In this document: in pieces, positions 8,841-18,606 of the stretch
How the letters are laid out: every line of letters starts with the position of its first letter
Numbering within the stretch: the first letter of the stretch is position 1
Assembly (NCBI RefSeq): GCF_019679435.2
Contig: NZ_CP139781.1
Span: 5,886,001 to 5,950,000, forward strand
Length of the DNA stretch: 64,000 nucleotides
Source: Actomonas aquatica
GTDB taxonomy: Bacteria > Verrucomicrobiota > Verrucomicrobiia > Opitutales > Opitutaceae
Reading direction: 5' to 3'
Notes under the pieces: generated by a model
Told to the model about the DNA's origin: nothing
The model's input: only the letters and a program-made list of their open reading frames with translations
The model's database searches: none
Made by a program: the position numbers and the translations under genes

Positions 8841-9089
8841 ATGCTCGTTCTTACCCGCAGAGTTGGCGAAGCCATCAAGATTGGAGACAACGTTGAGATC
8901 AAAATCACGCGCATCGATGGCGACGTGGTGAAGATCGGCATCGATGCTCCGCGCAATGTGCCGATCTACCGCAAGGAGGTCCTGGCCGATATCGCGCAAA
9001 CCAACCAGTCGGCGGCCGTCAAAGGCCAGCGCGGTGGTCCGCTGCCGGCGCTGCCCGCCCTGCCGCGGCTGGCCCGTCGTCCGGACTGA
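8841..9089 (+). CDS. csrA: Carbon storage regulator CsrA
   Basis: CsrA is an RNA-binding dimer that represses translation at GGA motifs. ATG 8841 is chosen because an AAGGAG ribosome site (8829-8834) lies six bases before it and because [22 protein letters not shown] is the canonical N-terminus. The 82 residues are longer than the usual 60-70, with a C-terminal tail ending [17 protein letters not shown] that is Pro/Leu-rich and not part of the core fold. It ends the flagellar operon and works with FliW. Confidence 0.95.
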   Translation: MLVLTRRVGEAIKIGDNVEIKITRIDGDVVKIGIDAPRNVPIYRKEVLADIAQTNQSAAVKGQRGGPLPALPALPRLARRPD

Positions 9090-9605
9090 TATTCCGTCCG
9101 CGGCATTCGTTCAATCGAGGTTCGATTTCCGACGCCCTGGGGCGAACGGGACGACGAGTTGTATTCAAACGCTGCGAGCGCGCGCGGTGACTGATCGGAA
9201 CTAGCTAGTCTGTCTCGATTAGGGAAATCTCCGAAACTCGGGCCCGGCGAATGGGCTAGGGATAATTCTCTGTTTTGTGCTCAAGAAACCCTCATGTTGG
9301 ACGATCTCCCCTAGGTTGAATCTCTCGCCTATGCACTCGACGATGGCTTCCCCCAGCACGCCTTTCAGTTCGCCGATTTCTCCACCTCGCAGCTGCCACA
9401 CTTGTTTGTTTTGGCTGCAGGGGGCGGGGTGTTGTCATTGTGAAGGCAGTTCGTGTGGCGAGGGACAGGGAACGGACCCGGAACGGAGTTTCTGGCGACC
9501 CGTGCACGGCGAAACGGCCTGTTTTGGAAGTGGATCTCGCATCCCCTTTCCGCACCGCCCGAAGTCTGCGGTGGCGTAGAATTTTCCGTCGTCCCCCATT
9601 AATTG
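9090..9605 (+). other. 516-bp gap with no recognised gene
   Basis: No frame here has a convincing family match on either strand, and no terminator with a T-run is visible after csrA. A + frame from about 9321 to 9430 is open and protein-like (ESLAYALDDGFPQHAFQFAD), but it is bounded by stops on both sides and could be a gene remnant. The last part must hold the promoter for the receiver/kinase pair. Confidence 0.4.
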
Positions 9606-10082
9606 ATGCCTGAACCGTCCGCGCTGAGTGATCCTGCTCCTACGATTCTGGTGATCGACGATGAGAAGCCCGTGCGGGTGGTTGCGGGCAAGCTGCTCGA
9701 GCGTTTGGGGCATCCGATCGGGTTGTGCTCTTGCGCGAGTGAGGCGCTGCGCTGTGTGGAACGCGCCGCCGGATCCGTCCGTTTGGTGTTCGTCGATCTG
9801 CGGCTCGGGGAGGAGGACGGGCTGGACTTGGCGCGCCGTCTGCGGGCCTACCTTCCCCGGGTGCCTTTGGTGTTGATGGGCGGGGACATCAGTGAGGTGG
9901 CGCTACGTTTTGAGGAAGAGAACAAACTGATTTTCCTGCTGCCCAAACCCTTCGATTTCGCTGGTTTGCGGCGGATGCTCCAGGTGACGGGGTTCGAGCG
10001 GGAAGATCCTGAAATGCATGATGGCGGTTCTTGCTTGTCGCGTTCCGACAGTGCCAAGATCCCGCCTAGGCATGACCGATAG
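9606..10082 (+). CDS. Single-domain response regulator (receiver protein)
   Basis: This 158-residue protein is a CheY-like receiver domain. ILVIDDEKPVR carries the acidic pocket, Asp64 in VFVDLRLGEEDG is the phosphorylation site, and Lys in LLPKPFDF is the conserved switch lysine. No output domain follows, only a 30-residue tail. Its 3' end overlaps the start of the hybrid histidine kinase gene, so the two should work together. The start is ATG 9606; a TTG lies immediately before it. Confidence 0.85.
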   Translation: MPEPSALSDPAPTILVIDDEKPVRVVAGKLLERLGHPIGLCSCASEALRCVERAAGSVRLVFVDLRLGEEDGLDLARRLRAYLPRVPLVLMGGDISEVALRFEEENKLIFLLPKPFDFAGLRRMLQVTGFEREDPEMHDGGSCLSRSDSAKIPPRHDR

Positions 10083-12552
10083 CGTCGCAAGTTCCCCCCG
10101 CGTTCCGTTGGAACGTCTTTTGGCCGAGGCCCGTGAACGCCTCACCGCGACCATGCCGCCGAAGACGGTGCAGCGGATCCTGGAGGTCTCGGGCGACGTG
10201 CCGTTTGTCGTGATGGATCCGAGCGGGACCATCCTGACGACCAATGCGGCGTTTCTGGCCATCTACCAAATGACCGCGAGCGAGATGGTGGGCGCGAGCT
10301 TGGAGCGCTTTCGATCCGATTATCAAAGCACGCTCGTCTACGAGCACCTGCAGGACGTCTTAAGCCGTGGGGAGGGGTGGTGGGGTGAACTCTGCCATTG
10401 CACGCCCACCGAATCGTTGCGCTGGGTGGAAGCGTTCATCGTGGCCGTCTCCGTCGACGAGATCGACTACCATGTGGGGCTTTGTCGCGACAACACGGAC
10501 AGTCACCGCACCGACAGTCCGATGCAGCTACACGACCTGGTGCTGGAACAGATGGCCGAATCGGTCATCATCTGCGACGCCTCGACCGAGGACACGCCAA
10601 TCATCTACGTGAATCAGGCGTGGATTCGCATGACGGGCTACTCCCTCGAGGAATCGATCGGCCGCAACGCCCGTTTTCTCCAAGGACCCGATACCGACGA
10701 GGCCGTCGTCGAACAGATCCGCCAACACCTCGGGGACGGGCGCCTCTTTCACGGCGAATTGCTCAACTACCGCAAGGACGGCACGCCTTTTTGGAACGAG
10801 TTGGAGCTGCGGCCTGTGCGCGGGCAGGACGGCAAGCTGACCCACTTCGTCGGCACGTGCACCGACGTGACCGAACGGCGCCATTTCCGCGCGCAAAGCG
10901 ATTTTGAGGAGAGTGTGCTCAAGAACCTGGCCCGCGGTCAGCGCCTCGATGATGTGCTCACCATGATCGTGACCACGCTCGAGCGGGAGTTCCCGGCGCT
11001 CAAATTTGGATTCTACCTCGTGGAAACCGAGGAGAAGGTGCTGTCCGCCCGCACCGCCCCCACGACCCCGCCCCAGGTGTTCGGGCAATGGGATGGGGTG
11101 ACGGTCGATGCGCAGAATGGGTTTTGTGCCGCCGCCGCTGCGATGGGCAGACTCACGGTGGAACCCGACTTCAGCCGTTTACCCGACAGCGAGTTTAAAC
11201 GCGAAGCGCTCGACCGCGGCTTTTTGGGCGGCTGGGCCGTGCCGGTATCCTCCGGCGCAGAGGCTCCAATCGGCACGATGATGGTGCTCAGCGGATCGCC
11301 GCGGCACCCGACCGAAGGGGAGCGCAGCTTCTGCCAAGTGGCCGCGGGACTGGCCGCCATCGCGATCGAACGCTGGCTCGACGATGAGCTGCGCGCGCAT
11401 CTGGAGCGGCAGCTGCGCCGCGCGCAAAAGATGGAGGCCGTGGGCACGCTGGCCGGTGGCATCGCGCACGATTTCAACAACATCCTTACCGGCATCTTTG
11501 GATTTGTGCAGCTCGCCCGCGACGACCTGCCCGCCGAACACAGTGTGCACCAATGGCTGGAGGAGGTCATGGCCGCAGCGATGCGGGCGCGCGACGTGGT
11601 GCGCCAGATTCTGACTTTCAGTCGCCAGCAGGAACAGGAGGTCGGCCCCTGCGACATCGAGCGCGTCACCTCGGAGGCCATCAAACTCATTTCCTCCATG
11701 CTCCCGTCGACCATCGAAGTGCAGATGGTGCCCGCCGCCAATTTGCCCGTCGTGCAGGCCGACCCGGTGCAGGTGCACCAGGCCATGGTCAACCTCTGCA
11801 CCAACGCCTGGCACGCCATGCCCGAAGGCGCCGGGAAAATCACGGTGTCTCTGGTCGATCTCACTTTGCCGACCGATGGGCTCACCACACCGACGGAGAT
11901 TCCCGAAGGCCGCTACATCTGCATCGCCGTCAAAGACAACGGCGAGGGCATGTCGGCCATCATGCTCGATCGCATTTTTGAACCCTTCTTCACCACCAAA
12001 CCTACCGGTAAAGGCTCCGGCTTGGGCCTCGCCGTGGTTCACGGCATCATGCAGGCTCAAAACGGCGGTGTGTTGGTGGAGAGCGAAGAGGGCAAAGGCT
12101 CCACCTTCTATCTGGCTTTCCCGGTGGAGGAGGCGGAGGTCAAGGAACCGCCGCCACCCAAACCGCACATCGTGAAAGGTGACGGGCAGTCCTTGCTGCT
12201 GGTGGACGATGAGAAACCGATCGTAGGCTGGCTGCGGGCGTTGCTCAAACGCAGTGGCTACGCCGTGACGGGCTACGAACAGCCAGTGGATGCCCTCGCG
12301 GCTTTTGAGGCCGATCCGCAAGGGTTCGATCTGGTGCTCACCGATCTTACCATGCCGGGCCTGACCGGCATCGATCTGGCCCGCAAGATCCGCAAGATCC
12401 GCGACGATGTGCCGGTCGTGCTCATGTCCGGCTACGACGATATTTCGGCCCCCGATCTCCTCCACGAATCCGGAATCTGCGAGGTGCTGCGCAAGCCGCT
12501 CATGGCCGAAACCCTCACCACCGCACTCGCGCGAGTGCTCTCCCAAAGCTAG
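10072..12552 (+). CDS. Hybrid sensor histidine kinase with PAS, LOV-like, GAF, HisKA, HATPase and receiver domains
   Basis: This 826-residue protein is probably soluble, since no membrane segment is visible. The order is PAS (about 25-140), a LOV-like PAS (about 155-275), GAF (about 290-435), dimerisation/phosphoacceptor (His466 in GGIAHDFNNIL), ATPase (N-box near VNLCTNAWHAM, G-boxes DNGEGMS and GKGSGLGLAVV) and a C-terminal receiver (Asp758 in VLTDLTMPG). The second sensor has the LOV hallmark GRNxRFLQG at residues 197-205, but the flavin-bonding Cys is Ala200. ATG 10072 overlaps the upstream stop; ATG 10018 would add 18 poorly matching residues. The partner is presumably the receiver protein upstream. 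Confidence 0.88.
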   Translation: MTDSVASSPRVPLERLLAEARERLTATMPPKTVQRILEVSGDVPFVVMDPSGTILTTNAAFLAIYQMTASEMVGASLERFRSDYQSTLVYEHLQDVLSRGEGWWGELCHCTPTESLRWVEAFIVAVSVDEIDYHVGLCRDNTDSHRTDSPMQLHDLVLEQMAESVIICDASTEDTPIIYVNQAWIRMTGYSLEESIGRNARFLQGPDTDEAVVEQIRQHLGDGRLFHGELLNYRKDGTPFWNELELRPVRGQDGKLTHFVGTCTDVTERRHFRAQSDFEESVLKNLARGQRLDDVLTMIVTTLEREFPALKFGFYLVETEEKVLSARTAPTTPPQVFGQWDGVTVDAQNGFCAAAAAMGRLTVEPDFSRLPDSEFKREALDRGFLGGWAVPVSSGAEAPIGTMMVLSGSPRHPTEGERSFCQVAAGLAAIAIERWLDDELRAHLERQLRRAQKMEAVGTLAGGIAHDFNNILTGIFGFVQLARDDLPAEHSVHQWLEEVMAAAMRARDVVRQILTFSRQQEQEVGPCDIERVTSEAIKLISSMLPSTIEVQMVPAANLPVVQADPVQVHQAMVNLCTNAWHAMPEGAGKITVSLVDLTLPTDGLTTPTEIPEGRYICIAVKDNGEGMSAIMLDRIFEPFFTTKPTGKGSGLGLAVVHGIMQAQNGGVLVESEEGKGSTFYLAFPVEEAEVKEPPPPKPHIVKGDGQSLLLVDDEKPIVGWLRALLKRSGYAVTGYEQPVDALAAFEADPQGFDLVLTDLTMPGLTGIDLARKIRKIRDDVPVVLMSGYDDISAPDLLHESGICEVLRKPLMAETLTTALARVLSQS

Positions 12553-12861
12553 AGCGTGTCCGGCAAAGCCGAGGTCGCTGTGTGCTGGCCGCGTGCTCGC
12601 CCTCGGACCACGCTTTGGCTCCCGGGGAACGGCGGGCAGCATTGGTCAATAGAGTGACGAATTTGGCCCGTAGGTCGTTACCCCCATGGCGATTGGGGAG
12701 ACGGAGACAGGGCGGTAAGCGACGAACATGATGGGGTTTAGGGTGCGTAGCCCAGTCGCCGAGGAGGAGCGCAAACCCCGAGCGCGTGACTGGTGAGGTT
12801 AAAACCTCACTTAAGGAATCCGATTAGCGGGTCGATTGGGTGCTTAGTCTCCATTCGTTTC
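12553..12861 (+). other. 309-bp gap with a degenerate repeat end and a perfect palindrome
   Basis: No gene is visible. At 12555-12575 the sequence GCGTGTCCGGCAAAGCCGAG resembles the terminus of the inverted-repeat element at 21332 with two mismatches. At 12793-12810 lies a perfect 8-bp inverted repeat, GTGAGGTT-AA-AACCTCAC, about 50 bases before the TonB-C gene start; it may be an operator. Confidence 0.5.
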
Positions 12862-13212
12862 ATGAACCTACTTCGAAAAATCAGCACCCTGCTCGTTTTC
12901 CTCTCCGCCGCCTGTTTTACCGCTGCCGAGGAATTCGAGACTCCCGATAACCCGCCGGTTCCTGTGCGCACGCCGCCTCCGCGCTACCCGGACCAACTCA
13001 AACGCGACGGTATTTCCGGCATGGTCGTTGTCACCGTCGTCATCGACGAGGATGGCAAAGTCGCCGACGTCTCCGTGCGCAAATCGACCCACGCTGAGTT
13101 TGAGGAACCTGCCCTCGACGCGGTGAAAAACTGGCGCTTCAAGCCGGCCAAGAAGGGGGGCGCCGCCATCCGCTCCAAGGTCGCCCTGCCGCTGAAATTC
13201 TCGGCGGACTAA
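12862..13212 (+). CDS. Secreted TonB C-terminal domain protein
   Basis: This 116-residue protein starts at ATG 12862 with a signal peptide (MNLLRKISTLLVFLSAACFTAAE). It is followed by a TonB C-terminal domain: PPPRYPDQLKRDGISGMVVVTVVIDEDGKVADVSVRKSTHAEFEEPALDAVKNWRFKPA. The domain binds TonB boxes in true TonB, but here there is no N-terminal anchor plus long Pro-rich spacer. It is therefore a small periplasmic TonB-C protein rather than a full energy transducer. A GTG at 12793 would extend the frame without a signal peptide and is not favoured. Confidence 0.8.
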   Translation: MNLLRKISTLLVFLSAACFTAAEEFETPDNPPVPVRTPPPRYPDQLKRDGISGMVVVTVVIDEDGKVADVSVRKSTHAEFEEPALDAVKNWRFKPAKKGGAAIRSKVALPLKFSAD

Positions 13213-13245
13213 AAGCCTTTCCCCTGTTCGCCACCCCATTCCGTC

Positions 13246-15219
13246 ATGAACCAGTTTACTGTTACCATCGGCCGTCGCATCGCGATGGGTTTCGCCATCG
13301 TGCTCGTGCTCTTCGCCGTCGTCGCCGGTCTGGCCGCTTACGTGGTCAACTCCGCCGGCGGCACGCTCAAGAGCGTCCTCGCCAGCGGCACCCAAGTCAG
13401 CGAAGTCGGCAACACCGAAGCCGCCATTAAAGACCTGCGTCTCAAGGTCGCCAGCTGGATGCGCAACCCGTCAGCTGCCAACGCCGCGGCCTGTGACGAG
13501 GCCTTCAAGCACTTCGACCAAGCGCTCGAAGTGAATATCCAACACGCCGACGGCAAAGCACTCGCCGATCTCCAGGATGCCGCCAAACTCGCGAAGGCCT
13601 TCGCCGCTTCTTACAAAGAGCTCAAGCAGCTGAAGGACACCGAAGCGATCATCGTTGACGAGGAGCTCGACCAAGCGGCGCAATCGCTGCGAGGCGACCT
13701 CGACGAGATCATCGCCATATCGCGCGCTTCCGGTGACCAGATCATCGCCGCCCGCGGCAACACCGGCCTGCAGTATTATTTCGCGGCCGCCGCCGGCGCC
13801 AGCAGCTATCGCCTTCGCGCCTCCGACAAAAAGATCGAAGAGGTCACCACCGCGCTCACCCGTCTCGATGAAGAAATCGATGGCATGTTGGCCGACCAAC
13901 TCGAAACCGAGGCGCTCGACGAATCACTCGTTTCGCCGGAAAAGAAAGCGGTCATTGCTCGTTTGGATGCAGCGGCCACCGCCTTCCGCACCGCTTTCCA
14001 TCGTCAGGTGGAGAATGCCGCGGCGCAGGAAGCCACGCTCAACGACACCATGTTGCCGGCGGGCACCGCCTTTGAAAACAAGGTCGCCGGTATCCGCGAT
14101 TTCATGCTCGAGCAAAACGACGCTCTCGGCGAAGCCTCGCTGTCCAGCCAAGCTCGTCAGCAGGTCTTCCTCGGCACCCTCAGTCTCATCGGTATCGGCT
14201 GCGGCATCTTTGGTGCCTGGTGGATCGGCCGCAGCGTGCGTGCTCCCATCGTCGATCTCGCGCACAAGCTCAACACGGGTGCGGAGATGACCGCCAGCGC
14301 CGCTCAGCGCATGTCGGCCGCTTCGTCCGAACTCGCCTCCGGTGCCTCTCGCCAAGCGGCCGCGCTTGAGGAATCCAGCGCTTCGCTGGAAGAGGTCGCC
14401 GGCATGACCCGCCGCAACGCGGATCACGCTGAGCACGCCAAGCAACTCTCCAATCAAGCGCGCACCGCCGCCGAAGCTGGCGCGGGCGACATGGGCCAAC
14501 TGCAGAGCGCGATGACCGCCCTGCGTCAGTCCAGCTCCGAGATCTCGCAGATCATCAAAACTATCGATGAGATCGCGTTTCAGACCAACATCCTCGCCCT
14601 CAACGCCGCGGTCGAAGCTGCCCGCGCCGGTGAAGCCGGTCTTGGCTTCGCGGTGGTGGCCGATGAAGTCCGCGCGCTCGCCCAACGTTCCGTGCGCGCC
14701 GCGCAGGACACGGCCGGCAAGATATCCGATGCCACCCAGCGTTCCGAACAAGGCGCCCGTCTGAGCGAACAGCTCGCCGCGCACTTCGCCGAGATCACCA
14801 GCAAGACCCAGGAGGTGGACCAACTCGTCGCCGAGATCGCCACCGCCTCCCGCGAGCAGACGCAAGGCATCGAGCAGGTGTCGCGCGCCGTCTCCGAAAT
14901 GGATCAGGTCACGCAAGGCAACGCCGCTGCCGCCGAGGAAACCGCCAGCTCGGCGACCGAACTCAACGAGCAGTCGCAAGTCATGTTGTCGGCAGTCAGT
15001 CACCTCGGCCAACTGGCCGGCGTGGAAACCCGTTTGGCCGGTGAGAGTGATCTCTCCTTTGGCTCGGACGAGGATTTTAGCGCACCGACGTCGCATGCGC
15101 AGGTTTCGCCGGCTCCGGCCCCGAAACGTGGCAAAGCGCCTGCCGCCGCCCCCGCTGGTGGTGGCTGGGACGACGCGGGAGACGACTGTGAATTCTTCGG
15201 TCCGGTGGATGGCAAATAA
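13246..15219 (+). CDS. Methyl-accepting chemotaxis protein
   Basis: This 657-residue receptor has one membrane segment near residues 12-32 and a second near 305-328 ([17 protein letters not shown]). They enclose a helical periplasmic sensor of about 270 residues. The cytoplasmic part contains the chemoreceptor hairpin tip [43 protein letters not shown], the CheA/CheW contact site, flanked by Ala/Glu/Gln-rich methylation helices. A clear HAMP domain after the second membrane helix is not obvious. The tail is acidic and ends [12 protein letters not shown] instead of a CheR-tether pentapeptide. It feeds the flagellar motor encoded upstream. Confidence 0.92.
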   Translation: MNQFTVTIGRRIAMGFAIVLVLFAVVAGLAAYVVNSAGGTLKSVLASGTQVSEVGNTEAAIKDLRLKVASWMRNPSAANAAACDEAFKHFDQALEVNIQHADGKALADLQDAAKLAKAFAASYKELKQLKDTEAIIVDEELDQAAQSLRGDLDEIIAISRASGDQIIAARGNTGLQYYFAAAAGASSYRLRASDKKIEEVTTALTRLDEEIDGMLADQLETEALDESLVSPEKKAVIARLDAAATAFRTAFHRQVENAAAQEATLNDTMLPAGTAFENKVAGIRDFMLEQNDALGEASLSSQARQQVFLGTLSLIGIGCGIFGAWWIGRSVRAPIVDLAHKLNTGAEMTASAAQRMSAASSELASGASRQAAALEESSASLEEVAGMTRRNADHAEHAKQLSNQARTAAEAGAGDMGQLQSAMTALRQSSSEISQIIKTIDEIAFQTNILALNAAVEAARAGEAGLGFAVVADEVRALAQRSVRAAQDTAGKISDATQRSEQGARLSEQLAAHFAEITSKTQEVDQLVAEIATASREQTQGIEQVSRAVSEMDQVTQGNAAAAEETASSATELNEQSQVMLSAVSHLGQLAGVETRLAGESDLSFGSDEDFSAPTSHAQVSPAPAPKRGKAPAAAPAGGGWDDAGDDCEFFGPVDGK

Positions 15220-15247
15220 GCCCCACGTTTCTGGAGACACTTGATAA

Positions 15248-15286
15248 GCAAAACGCCCGAAGCCTCCCCGGCTTCGGGCGTTTTGC
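15248..15286. terminator. Bidirectional terminator between convergent genes
   Basis: A 17-bp stem, GCAAAACGCCCGAAGCC paired with GGCTTCGGGCGTTTTGC, has a short loop (TCCCC). The A/T arms give a T-run in both directions. It lies between the chemoreceptor (+) and the oxidoreductase (-). Confidence 0.9.
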
Positions 15287-15308
15287 GTGAGGGGGGAAAG
15301 GACCGGCG

Positions 15309-16406
15309 TCAGCTGCTGGCGCGGGCGGAGGTTTCGATGGCGTCGATGACCTCGTGCAGGGCGACGGCGTCCTGGAAGGAGGGCACGGTATGGGTGCCGT
15401 TTTGAATGTCGTCGGCGAGACGGGCATACATGCGGGTGACGTTGCGCACGAGGGCGTCCTCCGGCCAACCGGCGTAGGCTTCGGCGGACGGCATGAGCGA
15501 TTCCATCTCCGTCGCGTCACCCCGGGCGCCGCGCAGCGTGAGCTGCACCATTTGAGCATGACCGAGATCCGCGGTGACCTGGATGTCGCCTTCGGTGCCG
15601 TTGATTTCCCAGAGCAGGTTGGTGCCGCGGGAAACCCCGCCGCGGTAATGCACGGCGACCGCGGCGCCACTCTCCATGGTGCCATGAATCAAAACCTGGT
15701 CGGGCGCGTCCTTGGGCGCGGTTTCGCCGGTTTCGGCGAGGGTGACTTTGTCGAAGTTGCTGACGAAGCGGGCGGAGAGATCGCCGAAGGGACCGAGCAC
15801 GTCCTTCACGGCCGCGAACGTATGGGCGAGCGGAATGGCCTGCATGGTCGCGCCATTGGCGGTGTCGAAAAGGTAGGCGTGCTCGGCGATACATTGGCCG
15901 GCCCAGTTGCCACCGGATCCAATGAGGGTGGTGGAGAGCACTTTGCCGACGTAGCCGTCGGCGATGAGTTTCGCGAGATGCTCGATCTCGACGGCGGCGC
16001 GGGCCTGGGTGCCGGCGGCGGCGACCACGCCTTTGGCGGCGGCGAGGGCGGTGAGCTCACGGGCTTCGGCGAGACCGTTGCCCAACGGCCATTCACAATA
16101 GACGTGTTTGCCGGCTGCGAGCGCGGCAGTGACGAGTTCGCGATGGTAAGGCACTTTAACCGTGACGATCACCAGATCGATCTCGGGCGAGGCCGCGAGT
16201 TCCTGTGCACTGGCGAAGGCGTGCGGCAAGCCGAGCGCTTCGGCCGTGCGCTGACTGCTGGCCAGCGAGGAGTTGGCGACACCGACGATCTGGTAGCGGT
16301 CCGACAGCGCTTTGAGCGCCGGGAGGTGGGCGGTGGCGGCCCAGTGGGAATCGGGATTCAGGCCGATGAAGCCTACGCGGATGGGAGTGGTTTGGACTTT
16401 GCTCAT
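15309..16406 (-). CDS. Gfo/Idh/MocA family oxidoreductase
   Basis: This 365-residue NAD(P)-dependent sugar-type dehydrogenase has an N-terminal Rossmann fold: IRVGFIGLNPDSHWAATAHLPALKAL, then VVANSS-like turns. The segment EIDLVIVTVKVPYHRELVTAALAAGKHVYCEWPLG is the usual KHVxxEKP region, with EWP here. The glycine motif GLNPDSH is not the classic GxGxxG and resembles the Gal80-like subgroup, so cofactor use should be checked. It is the last gene of a minus-strand set starting with the MalY-type gene. The substrate is unknown. Confidence 0.8.
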   Translation of the reverse strand: MSKVQTTPIRVGFIGLNPDSHWAATAHLPALKALSDRYQIVGVANSSLASSQRTAEALGLPHAFASAQELAASPEIDLVIVTVKVPYHRELVTAALAAGKHVYCEWPLGNGLAEARELTALAAAKGVVAAAGTQARAAVEIEHLAKLIADGYVGKVLSTTLIGSGGNWAGQCIAEHAYLFDTANGATMQAIPLAHTFAAVKDVLGPFGDLSARFVSNFDKVTLAETGETAPKDAPDQVLIHGTMESGAAVAVHYRGGVSRGTNLLWEINGTEGDIQVTADLGHAQMVQLTLRGARGDATEMESLMPSAEAYAGWPEDALVRNVTRMYARLADDIQNGTHTVPSFQDAVALHEVIDAIETSARASS

Positions 16407-16427
16407 GGTTCGGTTAAGGCGAAACGT

Positions 16428-17621
16428 TCAGGCGGTGGTCACACTGGGAGCGGCTGCGGCGAGCGGCGCGAGGGCGGATCGCAAGCGACTTAATCCGTCT
16501 TTTAAGGTGGCGCGAGGGCAGGCGAGATTTAGACGAATGAAACCTTCGCCGTCCTCGCCATAAAGGGTGCCGGGACTGACCAGTAGGTGGGCGTCCTCGG
16601 CGAGGCGCGCGGTGAGCTCGGCCGAGCTGAGGCCGAGCGCGCGGCAGTCGATCCACGCGAGGTAGGTGGCTTCCTGCGGCGTGAGTTTGAGCGCGGGGAG
16701 ATGGCGGGCGAGCTCGCGGGCGACGGCCTTGTAGTTGGAAAAGAGATACAGCCGCAACGCGTCCAGCCAGTCCTCGCCGGCGGTGTAGGCGGCGATGGTG
16801 GCCGTGACGCCGAAAGGGTTGACGTCGCAGACCTCATGGATGTTGAGGGCGCGGTCGATGCGGGCGCGCAGGTCGACGTCGTGCACGATGACGTTGGCAA
16901 TCTGCAGGCCGGCGATGTTGAAGGCTTTGCTCGGCGCGTGGCAGGTGATCGAGCGGGCGAGAAACTCCGGGGCGAGCGTGGCGAAGGGCTGGTGGCGGAA
17001 GCCGGGATGAATGAGGTCGCAGTGGATCTCGTCGCTCACGACCGTCACGTCATGGCGGAGGCAAATCTCGCCGAGGCGACGGAGCTCGGCGGCGGTCCAG
17101 CAGCGGCCGACCGGGTTGTGCGGATTGCAGAGCAGCAGCACGCGGGCGGACGGATCGGCGGCCTGGCGTTCGAGGTCCTCAAAATCGATTTCGAAGCGCC
17201 CGTCGACTTCGCGCAGCGGGTTGGCTAGGGCGCGGCACTGCAGGTTGCGAATGGAGGAGAAGAAACAGTTGTAGACGGGCGTCTGCAGGATGACGCCGTC
17301 GCCCGGCTGAGTGAGGGCGCGCAGGATGGCGGAGATGGCGGGCACCACTCCCGAGGTGTAGAGCAACCACTCGCGTTGCAGCGGGAAAGCGTAGCGCCGG
17401 GCGAACCAGTGGATGACGGCGTCGTAGTAGGCGTCGGGCACATGGGTGTAGCCGAAGATGCCGTGGCGCACGCGTTCGGCCAGCGCCTCAATGATCGCGG
17501 GGGCGGTGGGGAAGTCCATGTCGGCCACCCACATGGGCAGGCTGGCCGGATCGGCGGAGGCATCCCACTTGGTGGCGCCGGTGCCGCGACGCTGCACGAC
17601 GGTGTCGAAGTCGTAGCGCAT
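16428..17621 (-). CDS. MalY/PatB-type PLP-dependent C-S lyase/aminotransferase
   Basis: This 397-residue fold-type I PLP enzyme begins MRYDFDTVVQRRGTGATKWD, followed by LPMWVADMDFPTAPAIIEAL, which is the MalY/PatB (cystathionine beta-lyase) signature. LLCNPHNPVGRCW and VVSDEIHCDLI carry the cofactor contacts, and the Schiff-base lysine is in ITCHAPSKAFNIAGLQ. The start at 17621 follows the upstream gene's stop by 4 bases; a longer frame to 17687 would run into that gene. The family removes sulfur from cystathionine or cysteine conjugates, and some members also act as regulators. Confidence 0.87.
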   Translation of the reverse strand: MRYDFDTVVQRRGTGATKWDASADPASLPMWVADMDFPTAPAIIEALAERVRHGIFGYTHVPDAYYDAVIHWFARRYAFPLQREWLLYTSGVVPAISAILRALTQPGDGVILQTPVYNCFFSSIRNLQCRALANPLREVDGRFEIDFEDLERQAADPSARVLLLCNPHNPVGRCWTAAELRRLGEICLRHDVTVVSDEIHCDLIHPGFRHQPFATLAPEFLARSITCHAPSKAFNIAGLQIANVIVHDVDLRARIDRALNIHEVCDVNPFGVTATIAAYTAGEDWLDALRLYLFSNYKAVARELARHLPALKLTPQEATYLAWIDCRALGLSSAELTARLAEDAHLLVSPGTLYGEDGEGFIRLNLACPRATLKDGLSRLRSALAPLAAAAPSVTTA

Positions 17622-17625
17622 GGTT

Positions 17626-18501
17626 TTAGGAGGCGACTTCGCAGGCGGTTTCGATGCGGCAGGCGCCGGGGTTGCGGCAGTTTTCATCGAGGATGATTTC
17701 GCCGATGCGCGGGGCGCGAATGACGCCGCCCTGCGGGTTTTTGACGCTGACGATTTCGTTCACGATCTCGGCGTCGACGGCGGAGTATTCGAAGGCGAGA
17801 TCGGCGTCCTCCAGGCGGCAGTTTTCCATCACCAGATTGGTGGCATAGCAGAGGGGCTGGGCGCCGCGGATGGTGCAGTTGACCAAACGCAGATTGTAGG
17901 AGTGCCAGCCGAGGTATTCACCTTCGATCACGCTGTCGTAGACGGTCACATCGCGGGTGCCCCAGAAGGCGTCCTTGGAGTCGAGGTGAGCGTTGCGGAT
18001 GGTGACGTTGTGCGCGTCCTGGAAGGAGTAGTTGCCTTGGAGACGGACGTCCTCGAGCTCGAGGTTTACGCCGTTCATGAAGACGTAGTCGGCCCCTTTC
18101 AGTTCGGCGCGGCGCAGGGTGACGTCGCGGCAGTTCCAGAGGGTTTCGCCGGCGCTGGTGAAGCGGGTGTCTTCGATGGTGAGGTGGGAGGCGGCGCGAA
18201 ACATCTTGGGCGCCTCGATGAGGCAGTTTCGCATCTGCAGGTGGTGCGTATACCAAATCGCGGCGCGGGCGTAGACGGTGAAGGTGCTGTGCGCGACGGA
18301 GACGCGATCGCTGTGCCAGAGCGGGTATTTGCCCATGAAGTTGCAGTGTTCGATCGCGAGATCCTGCGTGTGTTTGAGGGCCGACTCACCCGGGTAAAAT
18401 CGCACGTCGCGCAGGGTGGCGTGCTCGAGGGCAAAGAGCGGGCGCTCGCCTTCGTAGAAACGGTCTTGGATGGTGGTGTTAAGGTCTAGCGGTGCGTTCA
18501 T
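17626..18501 (-). CDS. DUF3737 family right-handed beta-helix protein
   Basis: This 291-residue protein starts with MNAPLDLNTTIQDRFYEGERPLFALEHATLRDVRF. It has short repeating beta-rungs throughout (VTLRRAELKGADYVFMNG, LELEDVRLQGNYSFQDA, VTIRNAHLDSKDAFWGT, VTVYDSVIEGEYLGWHS), which is the DUF3737 pattern. The family's biochemical role is unknown. It is coupled to the MalY-type gene by a 4-base gap, a pairing known in other genomes as far as I recall. No signal peptide is seen, so it is probably cytoplasmic. Confidence 0.85.
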   Translation of the reverse strand: MNAPLDLNTTIQDRFYEGERPLFALEHATLRDVRFYPGESALKHTQDLAIEHCNFMGKYPLWHSDRVSVAHSTFTVYARAAIWYTHHLQMRNCLIEAPKMFRAASHLTIEDTRFTSAGETLWNCRDVTLRRAELKGADYVFMNGVNLELEDVRLQGNYSFQDAHNVTIRNAHLDSKDAFWGTRDVTVYDSVIEGEYLGWHSYNLRLVNCTIRGAQPLCYATNLVMENCRLEDADLAFEYSAVDAEIVNEIVSVKNPQGGVIRAPRIGEIILDENCRNPGACRIETACEVAS

Positions 18502-18606
18502 GGCAGGTCGGGAAGGGTGGCAGAGCGGGAGGTCTGCGAGGGAGGAGGCCGGGGGCACCGGAAGAGGCGGCCAAAGGGAAGGTGGTGAGCGGGAGAGAGA
18601 GCGGCG

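Noticed and set aside
9277..9579. A 100-residue + frame in the gap after csrA
   Set aside because: It has no recognisable domain, a high Cys/Ser/Pro content and no ribosome site; kept only as a possible remnant in the gap description.
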